Assembly (NCBI GenBank): GCA_020216625.1
Contig: JAIUYB010000008.1
Coordinates: forward strand, 1-14,877
Reading direction: 5' to 3'
Length of the DNA stretch: 14,877 nucleotides
Origin: Desulfarculus sp.
Lineage (GTDB): Bacteria; Desulfobacterota; Desulfarculia; Desulfarculales; Desulfarculaceae
In this document: positions 1 through 6,769 of the stretch, one piece after another
Position numbering within the stretch: position 1 is the stretch's first letter
Layout of the letters: every line of letters starts with the position of its first letter
Translations under genes and position numbers: made by a program
The notes under the pieces: model-generated
What the model was told of the DNA's origin: nothing
What the model saw: the letters and a program-made list of their open reading frames with translations, nothing else
The model's database searches: none

Positions 1-419
1 CCGGAGAGGGTGCCGGCGGCCTGATCGCGGCGCTCGGCCAGGCGCGGGAAAAGGGTGAAGACCCGCTCCAGATCGCGGGCCACCGCGGCCTTGAGGCCCC
101 GCTCGCGGCGGGTGTAGGCCCCCAGCATCAGGTTCTCCAGCACGCTCAGGGGGCCGAAGAGCTGGCGGCCCTCGGGGACCTGCACCACCCCGGCCTCCAC
201 CACCCGGTGGGCCTTGCGGCCGCTGATCAAGGCCCCGTCCAGCTTGATCTCCCCCCGCTGGGGGCGAATGAGGCCGCTGATGCAGTTCAGGAGCGTGGTC
301 TTGCCCGCGCCGTTGGCCCCAAGCAGGGCCACGACCTCGGCTTTGCCCACGGTCAGGCTGACGTCCTTCAGGGCCCGCACCGGGCCATAGGCGAAAAAGA
401 CCGACTCCACCCTAAGCAT
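1..419 (-). CDS. livF: Branched-chain amino acid/amide ABC transporter ATP-binding protein LivF (partial)
   Basis: This is the second ATPase of a LivHMGF-type importer, which powers uptake of branched-chain amino acids, amides or related compounds across the inner membrane. Only the first ~139 residues are inside the window; the gene runs off the left edge. The start is the ATG at 419-417, which lies just inside the end of livG, so translation is probably coupled. Visible motifs are the Walker A loop GANGAGKTT (about residues 35-42), the Q-loop region VVQVPEGRQLFGPLSVLENL typical of LivF (about 78-97), and the beginning of the ABC signature (TLSG) exactly at the edge. Walker B cannot be seen. 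LivF proteins are usually about 235 residues, so roughly 60% is here. The family is clear; the transported substrate is not. Confidence 0.93.
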   Translation of the reverse strand, partial: MLRVESVFFAYGPVRALKDVSLTVGKAEVVALLGANGAGKTTLLNCISGLIRPQRGEIKLDGALISGRKAHRVVEAGVVQVPEGRQLFGPLSVLENLMLGAYTRRERGLKAAVARDLERVFTLFPRLAERRDQAAGTLS

Positions 420-1236
420 GGGCCGCCTCCGCCCGGTTCGGGGCCGCGCCGGGGCTGAAACCGTTGACCGGCTCCTGGCGGCCGCCCAGGTAGGTGGCCA
501 GGACCTGCGGGTCGTTCTGCACCTGGTGGGGGTCGCCCTGGGCGATCTTCTGACCGAAGCTCAGCACCACCACCTGGTCGCTGATCTTCATCACCAAGGC
601 CATGTCGTGCTCCACCAGCACCAGGCCCACCCCCAGGTCGCGGGCGCGGACCAGGGCCTGGCCCATGGCGTCGGTCTCGGCCGCGTTGAGCCCGGCCACC
701 GGCTCGTCCAGGAGCACCAGCTTGGGCCGCGCGGCCAGGGCCCGGGCCAGCTCCAGGCGCTTGCGGTCGCCATAGGAGAGCTGGCCGGCCGGGCGATGGG
801 CCACCGCCGAAAGCCCCAGGTCCTCCAGGGCGGCCATGGCCTGGTCGGCTATCAGGCGCTCCTCGCGGCGCATGGCCGGTAGGCGCAGGATGGCGGCGGC
901 GAATCCCTGGCGGGTCACCGCGTGCAGGCCCACCATGACGTTCTCCAGCACGCTGAGCTGACCAAAGACCTGGAGGTTCTGGAAGGTGCGGGTCAGGCCC
1001 AGGCGGGCCAGGCGGTGGGCCGGCATTCCGGTGACCTCGCGGCCGGCGAAGAAGACCCGGCCGGACTGAGGGCGGTAGGCCCCGGAGACGCAGTTGATGG
1101 CCGTGGTCTTGCCCGCGCCGTTGGGGCCGATCATGGCGGTGATGGCCCCGGCCCGGGCGCTGAAGCTGATCTCGTCCAGGGCCTTGACTCCGCCAAAGGC
1201 CAGCGACAGCCCCTCCACCCGCAGCAGGGGCTCCAT
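412..1236 (-). CDS. livG: Branched-chain amino acid/amide ABC transporter ATP-binding protein LivG
   Basis: First ATPase of the LivHMGF importer, 274 residues, a little longer than the usual ~255 because of a proline/alanine-rich C-terminal tail. It carries Walker A GPNGAGKTT (37-45), the LivG-typical stretch LTRTFQNLQVFGQLSVLENV around the Q-loop, the signature LSYGDRKRLELARAL, Walker B LVLLDEPVAGLN and the switch histidine in VLVEHDM. The start is ATG 1236-1234, which shares one base with the livM stop (TGATG), so the two are translationally coupled. A much longer open frame (412-2475) extends upstream, but that part is the shadow of livM in another frame. The gene ends inside the livF start region. 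Family assignment is secure; substrate is unknown. Confidence 0.95.
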   Translation of the reverse strand: MEPLLRVEGLSLAFGGVKALDEISFSARAGAITAMIGPNGAGKTTAINCVSGAYRPQSGRVFFAGREVTGMPAHRLARLGLTRTFQNLQVFGQLSVLENVMVGLHAVTRQGFAAAILRLPAMRREERLIADQAMAALEDLGLSAVAHRPAGQLSYGDRKRLELARALAARPKLVLLDEPVAGLNAAETDAMGQALVRARDLGVGLVLVEHDMALVMKISDQVVVLSFGQKIAQGDPHQVQNDPQVLATYLGGRQEPVNGFSPGAAPNRAEAAHA

Positions 1237-2192
1237 CAGGCGCTCTCCAGCGGCCGTCGGGCGCGCAGGCGGGCCCAAAGGCCGGCCAGGCCGTGGGGCT
1301 GGTAGATCAGAAGCGCCAGCAGCACCCCGCCGTAGAAGATGTCCTTGTACTCTTCGAAGACATGCAGCACCTGGGGCAGCGGGGTCAGGAAGGCCGCCCC
1401 CAGAAACCCGCCCCAAAGTGAGCCCATGCCGCCCACCAGGCACATGGTGACCAGCTCCACCGACACGAAGATGTCGAAGCTCTTGGGCGCGATGATGCCG
1501 AAGTAGTGGGCGTGGAGCGAACCGGCCAGGCCGGCGTAGAGGGCGCTGATGACGAAGACCCCGGTCTTGTACCGGGCCACGTCGACCCCCAGGGCGGCGG
1601 CCGCCGCCGGCGCGTCCTTGAGCGCCCGCAGGCCGCGCCCCACCCGGGACTGGGCCAGGTTGCGGGCCACCACCAGACCCAAGAGGGCCGCCGCCCAGAC
1701 CAGCCAATAGAAGGACTGGTCGTCCACGATGGCCCGTCCGAAAAGGCTCAGGGGCGGGATGCCGGAAAAGCCGCTGGGGCCGCCGGTGAGCTGGTCCATT
1801 TGCAGGACCACCGTGGTGAAGATCAGGTTGCCGCCCAGGGTGGCCATCACCAGGTAGTTGCCGGCCAGGCGCAGGGTGGGCAGGCCGATGACCAGGGCCA
1901 GCAGGGCCACCGCCGCCGCCGCGGCCAGCAGGGCCAGCCAGGGGTTGAGGCCGTAAGTGGCGCTGAGGATGGCGCTGACATAGGCCCCCAGGCCGAAGAA
2001 GGCGGCGTGGCCCAGGCTGATGTGGCCGGCGAAGCCGATCAGGAGGTTCAGCCCGGTGACCACGATGACCATCAGGGCCATCACGTTGAGCACGTTGAGG
2101 TGGTAGGGATTGCCCACCAACAGGGGCAGCAGCAGCACCGCCAGGGCCAGGGCCGCCAGTTGCAGGGCGAAGATGCGGCCTCCCCGGGTCAT
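1236..2192 (-). CDS. livM: Branched-chain amino acid/amide ABC transporter permease LivM
   Basis: Inner-membrane permease of the importer, 318 residues, normal for LivM. It is strongly hydrophobic with about eight or more predicted transmembrane stretches, and carries the family hallmark GLNLLIGFAGHISLGHAAFFGLGAY (about 47-71, described here by its key G-x-ISLGHAAFFG core) and the conserved cytoplasmic loop GRGLRALKDAPAAAAALGVD that contacts the ATPase. The C-terminal part has VGGMGSLWGGFLGA, also conserved. The start ATG at 2192-2190 overlaps the livH stop by four bases (ATGA), and its stop overlaps livG, giving a tightly coupled operon. Confidence 0.95.
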   Translation of the reverse strand: MTRGGRIFALQLAALALAVLLLPLLVGNPYHLNVLNVMALMVIVVTGLNLLIGFAGHISLGHAAFFGLGAYVSAILSATYGLNPWLALLAAAAAVALLALVIGLPTLRLAGNYLVMATLGGNLIFTTVVLQMDQLTGGPSGFSGIPPLSLFGRAIVDDQSFYWLVWAAALLGLVVARNLAQSRVGRGLRALKDAPAAAAALGVDVARYKTGVFVISALYAGLAGSLHAHYFGIIAPKSFDIFVSVELVTMCLVGGMGSLWGGFLGAAFLTPLPQVLHVFEEYKDIFYGGVLLALLIYQPHGLAGLWARLRARRPLESA

Positions 2193-3073
2193 ACCCTGGC
2201 CGCCTCCCCCCGGCCCAAGAGGCCCTGGGGCCGCAGGAAGAGCACCAGGAGCAGCACCACGAAGGCGATGACGTCCTTGTAGGCGCTGGAGAGGAGCCCC
2301 GCGCCCAGGCTCTCCAGGAGGCCCAGGCCCAGGCCGCCGGCCACCGCGCCCACGAAGCTGCCGTAGCCGCCCAGCACCGCCGCCGCAAAGCCCTTGAGGC
2401 CGATGATGACCCCCACCGCGTAGGAGGCGGTGGTGATGGGGGTGATGAGCATCCCCGCCACCCCGCCCAGGCCACCGGCCAGGGCGAAGGAGTAGAGCAG
2501 CATCCGCTCCACGTCGATGCCCATCAGAGCCGCGGCCCGGGGGTTGATGGCCACCGCCCGCATGGCCTTGCCGGTCAGGGTGCGGTTGAAAAACCAGCCC
2601 AGGCCGGCGATGGCCGCCAGGGTGATGCCCACCACCCAGAGGTTCTGGGGGGTGAAGGTGGCGCCCAGGAGGCGCAGTGGCGTCTCGGGGCTGAAGGACG
2701 GCACCGCCAGGGCCTGCTTGCCCCAGATCTCCTTGAACACCCCACGCAAGAGCACGCTGGCGGCCACGGTGATGAAGATCAGCACCGTGACCTCGCGGCT
2801 GCGGGCCTGGCGCAAGGCCAGGCGCTCCAGGGCCGCGCCCACCAGGGCGGTGCCCAGGACCGTCAGCGCGAAGGCCAGCGGCAGGGCCAGGCCGGCCCCG
2901 GCCAACAGGCTGTAGAGCAGCAGCCCGCCCAGGCTCAGAAAATCGCCCTGGGCGAAGTTGACGATATGGGTGGTGTTGTAGATCAGGCAGAAGCCCAGGG
3001 CCACCAGGGCATAGACCGCTCCGGTGGTGAGCCCGCTGATGAGGAATTGACTAAGCTGCTCGGCCCCGCTCAC
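2189..3073 (-). CDS. livH: Branched-chain amino acid/amide ABC transporter permease LivH
   Basis: Second permease, first gene of the operon, 294 residues from the GTG at 3073-3071. I chose this start for three reasons. The protein then begins VSGAEQLSQFLISGLTTGAVYAL, like other LivH proteins. A G-rich Shine-Dalgarno-like stretch precedes it. The longer open frame would need a TTG at 3166 that is itself part of the -35 box of the operon promoter. Hallmarks are GAVYALVALGFCLIYNTTHIVNFAQGDF near the N-terminus (core INFAxG-type signature), the loop GKAMRAVAINPRAAALMGID, and GGYGSFVGAVAGG near the C-terminus. No livK-type periplasmic binding protein lies next to it on this side. Confidence 0.93.
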   Translation of the reverse strand: MSGAEQLSQFLISGLTTGAVYALVALGFCLIYNTTHIVNFAQGDFLSLGGLLLYSLLAGAGLALPLAFALTVLGTALVGAALERLALRQARSREVTVLIFITVAASVLLRGVFKEIWGKQALAVPSFSPETPLRLLGATFTPQNLWVVGITLAAIAGLGWFFNRTLTGKAMRAVAINPRAAALMGIDVERMLLYSFALAGGLGGVAGMLITPITTASYAVGVIIGLKGFAAAVLGGYGSFVGAVAGGLGLGLLESLGAGLLSSAYKDVIAFVVLLLVLFLRPQGLLGRGEAARV

Positions 3074-3119
3074 GCGCCCGCCCCGCCCTGGCGGCCAGGG
3101 GCCGCCGGTTTTGTACTTC

Positions 3120-3132
3120 GTATACAGTATAC
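3120..3132. promoter_or_regulatory. Palindromic operator candidate GTATAC-A-GTATAC
   Basis: GTATACAGTATAC is two GTATAC half-sites around a single central base, a perfect inverted repeat in an otherwise GC-rich region. It overlaps the predicted transcription start of the liv promoter, so a bound protein would block initiation. GntR-family (FadR/VanR-type) regulators often recognise GTATAC-rich palindromes; that link is inference, and no regulator gene lies in the window. Confidence 0.5.
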
Positions 3133-3137
3133 CCGGA

Positions 3138-3166
3138 AATCTACCCGCACACGCGGCGGGTGTCAA
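3138..3166 (-). promoter_or_regulatory. Sigma70-type promoter of the livHMGF operon
   Basis: On the minus strand TTGACA (3166-3161) is followed by a 17-base spacer and TAGATT (3143-3138). The -35 is a perfect match and the -10 matches four of six consensus bases. Transcription would start near 3131, about 60 bases before the livH GTG. The match, spacing and position directly upstream of an operon make this the best promoter in the window. Confidence 0.7.
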
Positions 3167-3219
3167 GCCTGGCGAAAGCGATGGAGGACGGTTTGGCCTT
3201 GGGCGATCAGGGGTTGGCG

Positions 3220-3254
3220 CGCGCGGACCCGGAACGTCGTCCCGGGTCCGCGCG
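3220..3254 (-). terminator. Strong GC stem-loop after the radical SAM gene
   Basis: A perfect 13-bp inverted repeat, CGCGCGGACCCGG (3220-3232) and CCGGGTCCGCGCG (3242-3254), with a 9-base loop, begins about eight bases after the stop of the minus-strand radical SAM gene and precedes the liv promoter. There is no clear U-run after it in the minus direction, so it could be a weak or Rho-assisted terminator or an mRNA 3'-end stabiliser. Confidence 0.6.
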
Positions 3255-3262
3255 GATTTGTC

Positions 3263-4798
3263 TCAGCTCCGGTTGGCCGCCTCGGCGGGTTCGGGCAGCG
3301 AGGCCCCGAAGCGCGAGGTGATCTTGCGGAAGTGGTAGCCGGTGGCGGCCAGGGCCAGGGCCACCGGGATCTTGGTGGGCCGGGTGAAGCCCACCCGGGC
3401 CAGGAAGCCCCAGTAGCTCAGGCGATGGCGTTCGCGGATGCCCAACCGCCAGAAGATGCGCACCATCGCCGCCAGGTCGGCCCGCGAGAGGCGCCATTGC
3501 CGGCTGGCCGAGCGCTTGAGTTCCTTGCCGCTGCGCCGCAGGTAGGTCACCGCCCGCCGGTAGTATTCCCTGGGCTCGTACAGACGCTCCAACAGGGCGC
3601 GATAGCCCTCCAGCAGGCGTTCGGCTCCCATCTTGGGGATGAAGTTCAAGGCCCGGGCGTCCATGGCGTTGTCGCCCGAGGGCAGGTCCAACAGGCGCTC
3701 CTGCTGGCGCATCTTCTCGTAGAGCCGGGTGCCGGGCAGTAGCGAGAGCAGACCCACCATGGCGGTGGGGATGGCGGCCTGGGTGATGAAACGCACCTGG
3801 TCCATGAAGATGGAGGGCGAGTCGGCGTCGAAGCCCACGATGAAACCGGCCATGACCTCGATGCCGTAGCTCTGGATGGTCTTGACCGCCGCCACCAGGT
3901 CCCGGCCCTGGTTCTGGCGCTTGTTGCACTCGGCCAGGGCCGAGGAGGAGGGGGTCTCCAGGCCCAGGAAGACCTCGTTGAAGTTGGCGCTGGCCATCAG
4001 GCGCAAGAGTTCGGGGTCGTCGGCCAGATTCACGCTGGCCTGGGTCAGGAAGGCGAAGGGGAAGTGCCGGTCCTCCTGCCAGGCGATCATGGCCCGCAGA
4101 AGCTCCTTGGCCCGGACCTTGTTGCCGATGAAGTTGTCGTCCACCACCATCAGGGTGCCGCGCCAGCCCAGGGCGTGGAGCGAGTCCAGCTCGGCCAGCA
4201 CCTGGTCGGCGGTCTTGAAGCGCGGCTTGCGGCCGAAGAGCACCACCACGTCGCAGAAGTCGCAGTCAAAGGGGCAGCCGCGCGAGAACTGCAGGGCCAT
4301 GCTGCGGTAGTTCTTGAGGTTGATCAGATCCCAGCGCGGCAGGGGGGTCAGGGCCAGGCTGGGGTGGTGCTCGCATTTATAAAGACGCTTGGCCTGGCCG
4401 GCGGCCAGGTCGGCCAGGAACTGGGGCAGCACCTCCTCGGCCTCGCCGGCGATGATGTGGTCGGCTTGGTCCAGCTCGGCGTGCAGGTGGGTGAATAGGG
4501 GTCCGCCGGCCACGATCTTGCGCCCCAGGGCGTTGCAGCGGGCCATCACCTCCAGGGCCGAGTCCTTCTGAACCACCATGGCGCTGATGAACACCAGCTC
4601 CGCCCACTCCAACTGGGCGTCCTCCAGGCTCTCCACGTTCAGGTCCACCACCTTGAGCTCCCAGTCCGCCGGCAGCATGGCCGCCACGGTCAACAGCCCC
4701 AGGGGCGGGAAGGCCGCCTTGCGGCGGACAAAGGACAAGGCGTATTTGAAACTCCAGAAGGTGTCGGGATAGCGGGGATAGACCAGCAAGGCTCTCAT
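3263..4798 (-). CDS. B12-binding-type radical SAM protein, HpnP/DUF4070-like
   Basis: A 511-residue radical SAM enzyme with an N-terminal cobalamin-binding-type Rossmann domain (about 1-135, with FPPLGLLTVAAMLP and FISAMVVQKDS as landmarks), a radical SAM domain with the cluster motif CPFDCDFC (Cys175, Cys179, Cys182, CX3CX2C), and a C-terminal region of the DUF4070 type that ends in a basic, partly hydrophobic tail. The classical DxHxxG cobalamin motif is not visible. Other landmarks are FVDDNF-like VVDDNFIGN and VFLGLETP. This architecture includes the hopanoid C-2 methylase HpnP, but many relatives have unknown substrates, and no hopanoid gene is nearby, so I give no symbol. A GGAGG (4805-4809) six bases upstream fixes the ATG. 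It probably performs a B12/SAM-dependent methylation or related radical chemistry. Confidence 0.9.
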   Translation of the reverse strand: MRALLVYPRYPDTFWSFKYALSFVRRKAAFPPLGLLTVAAMLPADWELKVVDLNVESLEDAQLEWAELVFISAMVVQKDSALEVMARCNALGRKIVAGGPLFTHLHAELDQADHIIAGEAEEVLPQFLADLAAGQAKRLYKCEHHPSLALTPLPRWDLINLKNYRSMALQFSRGCPFDCDFCDVVVLFGRKPRFKTADQVLAELDSLHALGWRGTLMVVDDNFIGNKVRAKELLRAMIAWQEDRHFPFAFLTQASVNLADDPELLRLMASANFNEVFLGLETPSSSALAECNKRQNQGRDLVAAVKTIQSYGIEVMAGFIVGFDADSPSIFMDQVRFITQAAIPTAMVGLLSLLPGTRLYEKMRQQERLLDLPSGDNAMDARALNFIPKMGAERLLEGYRALLERLYEPREYYRRAVTYLRRSGKELKRSASRQWRLSRADLAAMVRIFWRLGIRERHRLSYWGFLARVGFTRPTKIPVALALAATGYHFRKITSRFGASLPEPAEAANRS

Positions 4799-5297
4799 GG
4801 AAGACCTCCGTCAGGCGCAGGCGGCCGCGCGATGGTGAGTTGCAGCGTAGGGTGATGCGTCAGGTGGAACCCCCGGGACGCCCCGACCAGGCAGATCGAC
4901 GCGGCCGGAGAGGACTCGGCCATGCCTTGGTTCGCAGCCTAGCACAAAGCCGGGAGGCGCGGGAGGGAATCAAGCGTGGAAATGACCGGTGGAGGCGGTC
5001 CGGGATCATTTTGTCTCCTCGGTGTCGACCCACCCGGCGCGCGATACGGCCAGCTTGCCCCCGCGGGGCGGGTTTGGCCCGGCGACGGCCCCGGGGCCAA
5101 CCGCGCCTGGCTGGCTCAGGGTTGGTTCCCGTAAATCGGCCGGCGGGGCGCGTCTGGCGGGCGCCTTTGGCCTCGCGGAATATATCTTCACTCCATGTGG
5201 TTAGTTAACAATTTAGCACTAGGATTTTTGGTGTTTTGGCAAAGGGATTGTAATAAATTGCCGGAGATCGACAACCCAAGCCGAAAAGGAGCCGAGC
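4799..5297. other. Gene-free interval between divergent genes
   Basis: About 500 bases separate the radical SAM gene (minus) from the small protein gene (plus). Open frames here are short GC-driven shadows lacking recognisable motifs. The left part must hold the radical SAM promoter, but I cannot point to convincing -35/-10 boxes. The right end (about 5178-5265) turns AT-rich and likely holds the promoter of the gene at 5298. Confidence 0.6.
5236..5252 (+). promoter_or_regulatory. Possible sigma54-like -24/-12 element
   Basis: TTGGCAAAGGGATTGTA has GG and the -12 region at sigma54 spacing, but the -12 dinucleotide is GT where GC is expected. It sits about 45 bases before the start at 5298 inside an AT-rich leader. 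A sigma70 reading of the same region is no better. Treat as a weak candidate. Confidence 0.25.
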
Positions 5298-5675
5298 ATG
5301 ACTGCCGATGGAAACCGCAGCATCGAGCTGCAGGTGGTGAACAAGGCGGCCGAGGAGTTCGTGGTCTTCAGCGCCATCATTCCCAGCAATGACTGCCAGT
5401 GGATCTCCGGCGAACAGGCCAAGGATGGCCAAACCCTGAAGTCGGGCGGTTCGATCACCTGGGGAGTCGCGGCCAAGAACGCCGGCGGTTCGGCCGAGGC
5501 CGAGGTGCGGCTCAAGGGCGCGAAAGGCTCCAACATCGGCTTCGAGTTCAAGAACCTCTACAACGGCATCGCCCTGGTCGAGGTGGAGCTGTCCGCCGAC
5601 ATCTACTACAGCGTCCAACCGGCCACCACCGGCGAACAGGTCTTGTGCAAGGTCATCATCAGCACGGTGGCCTGA
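5298..5675 (+). CDS. Small beta-rich protein of unknown function
   Basis: A 125-residue protein with no signal peptide or membrane segment. It starts MTADGNRSIELQVVNK; an AGGAG six bases before the ATG supports the start, and base composition fits the genome. The sequence alternates hydrophobic and polar residues as in a beta-sandwich, has a Gly/Ser-rich turn (SGGSITWGVAAKNAGGSAEA, about 49-68) and an aromatic stretch (DIYYSV). The order Asn-rich first strand, Trp, SGxSxTWG, GG-turn and final strand loosely recalls aegerolysin-like or other lipid/sugar-binding sandwiches, but I cannot claim homology. Only two cysteines, so it is not a metal-cluster protein. It appears monocistronic. Real gene likely; function unknown. 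Confidence 0.78.
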   Translation: MTADGNRSIELQVVNKAAEEFVVFSAIIPSNDCQWISGEQAKDGQTLKSGGSITWGVAAKNAGGSAEAEVRLKGAKGSNIGFEFKNLYNGIALVEVELSADIYYSVQPATTGEQVLCKVIISTVA

Positions 5676-6081
5676 ACGGCGCCCCGCGACCACGGCGTCG
5701 CGATCGCCGCGCGTCTTGGGGCTGACTGACTCAAGGGGGGGGCTGGTCAACCGACATCCCGGTGGCCAGGAACGCATGGATTCCTTTCGCGTCAAGCGGT
5801 TGGCGCTGGCCGCGGTGGCTGGTGGGTCACGGTCGTCCGACTGTCGCCCCGATACGTTTCCGGTTGTCCGGCCTCCCCGGCTCCACCAATGTCCGTGCCT
5901 TGAAATTCCCGGTCCCGTCCCCTATATTTTGCCCCGGGTCGGCAGTTCACCCAGGCGTCGCCGCCCCCTTTGGGGGTGCTAAACCTGTCCATTTCCCACC
6001 CGACCGACACTTATCCCGTGCCGGGCCGGAAGACGGCGACCACCGGCGATCCCTTGCGGATGGCACGTAAGGGGATAAGTC
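5676..6081. other. Gene-free interval upstream of the DUF2087 gene
   Basis: About 400 bases without a supportable gene. The left end has overlapping GC hairpins just after the stop at 5675 (for example GCGAC/GTCGC around 5686-5701) that could end transcription, but no U-run. The right half carries a good promoter (5900-5928) and a ~145-base leader with a CCCCC-TTT-GGGGG hairpin near 5973-5985. I compared the leader with the TPP, c-di-GMP and SAH riboswitch signatures that I know and recognised none. Confidence 0.5.
5900..5928 (+). promoter_or_regulatory. Sigma70-type promoter of the DUF2087 gene
   Basis: TTGAAA (5900-5905), a 17-base spacer, then TATATT (5923-5928); both hexamers match five of six consensus bases. 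Transcription would start near 5935, leaving a leader of about 145 bases before the ATG at 6082, which is long enough for post-transcriptional control. Confidence 0.65.
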
Positions 6082-6636
6082 ATGTCCAGAGCCGTATTGC
6101 CTCTGCACGCGGAGGATATCTCCGCCCTGGCCCGCTCGTTGCGCAGCCAGCTCTCCGCCAGCCCCCAGCCGCCCAGCCATTTGCAAATGCTGAACATGCT
6201 GGCGCGGGCCACTGGCTTCCGCAACTTCCAGCACCTGCGGGCCCAAGCCACCCCGTCCGAGCCAGCGCCCTTCCCGGCCCCCGGCGTCGCGCCTGCGGCC
6301 CTGGACCAGGGCCGGCTCCAACGCCTGGCGCGTTTCTTCGACGACCAGGGACGCCTGGTGCGCTGGCCGGGCAAACACCGCCAGCGGGTGGCCTGCCTGT
6401 GGGTCATCTGGTCCAAGCTGCCGCCCCGGCGACGCTTCAACGAGAAGGAAATCAAGCAGCTCCTGGACGAGCTGCACCTTTTCGGCGACCACGCCCTCCT
6501 GCGCCGCTTCCTCTGCGACCTGGGCCTGGTGGAGCGCACCGCCGACTGCCGCGCATACTGGCGGGTGGAGCGCCGGCCCTCCGCCGAAGGGCTGGCCCTG
6601 ATGCGACATTTGGCGGAGGGCTCAGCGACCCGATAA
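6082..6636 (+). CDS. DUF2087 domain protein, putative DNA-binding regulator
   Basis: A 184-residue soluble protein. Residues about 10-55 (ISALARSLRSQL, then HLQMLNMLARATGFRNFQHL) resemble the short helical N-terminal segment found before glyoxalase-like and related bacterial proteins. Residues about 75-165 match the DUF2087 pattern: RLARFFDDQGRLVRWPGKHRQR, a helix, then RRRFNEKEIKQLLDELHLFGDHALLRRFLCDLGLVERTADCRAYWRV, a winged-helix-like arrangement in which the GLVxR-x-YWRV part is the wing. DUF2087 proteins are usually treated as transcription-regulator-like, but targets are unknown. A purine-rich TAAGGGG lies nine bases before the ATG. It has its own promoter and ends at a strong terminator, so it is probably monocistronic. 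Confidence 0.85.
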   Translation: MSRAVLPLHAEDISALARSLRSQLSASPQPPSHLQMLNMLARATGFRNFQHLRAQATPSEPAPFPAPGVAPAALDQGRLQRLARFFDDQGRLVRWPGKHRQRVACLWVIWSKLPPRRRFNEKEIKQLLDELHLFGDHALLRRFLCDLGLVERTADCRAYWRVERRPSAEGLALMRHLAEGSATR

Positions 6637-6653
6637 ACACACCCTAAACGTCA

Positions 6654-6686
6654 GAGGCCCGGCCGATGGGTTATCGGCCGGGCCTC
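6654..6686. terminator. Bidirectional hairpin terminator
   Basis: A perfect 14-bp inverted repeat, GAGGCCCGGCCGAT and ATCGGCCGGGCCTC, with a 5-base loop (GGGTT). It lies 17 bases after the plus-strand DUF2087 stop and downstream of the convergent minus-strand rhodanese gene, so it can serve both. The following bases are only mildly T-rich (GTTCC). Confidence 0.75.
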
Positions 6687-6703
6687 GTTCCTGGGACGCG
6701 AGC

Positions 6704-6749
6704 TACAACAAGCTGATCGCCGGGCTTAACGTCACTTCATCTTGTTGTA
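6704..6749. repeat. Inverted repeat TACAACAAG/CTTGTTGTA
   Basis: A perfect 9-bp inverted repeat (6704-6712 and 6741-6749) with a 28-base loop sits between the terminator hairpin and the end of the rhodanese gene. It could form a second 3'-end structure of that transcript. The loop is long, so function is uncertain. Confidence 0.4.
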
Positions 6750-6769
6750 TCAAGCAGATGATCACCCCG

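Noticed and set aside
412..2475. A 687-residue continuous minus-strand frame
   Set aside because: Only its last 274 residues are LivG. The rest is a low-complexity GC-rich shadow lying over livM and livH in another frame; livG starts at 1236.
3263..3265. Sec readthrough of the UGA ending the radical SAM gene, since a hairpin follows
   Set aside because: The downstream frame encodes no conserved sequence and the hairpin has a large 9-base loop without SECIS features; it sits as a terminator would.
5673..5740. Sec readthrough of the UGA ending the small protein at 5298
   Set aside because: No Cys-type motif around the codon and the extension is a short Arg/Ala run; the GC hairpins after it are better explained by transcript ending.
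5973..6000. TPP riboswitch suggested by GGGGGTGCT
   Set aside because: The CUGAGA and ACCUGAUCUGG core elements are absent.
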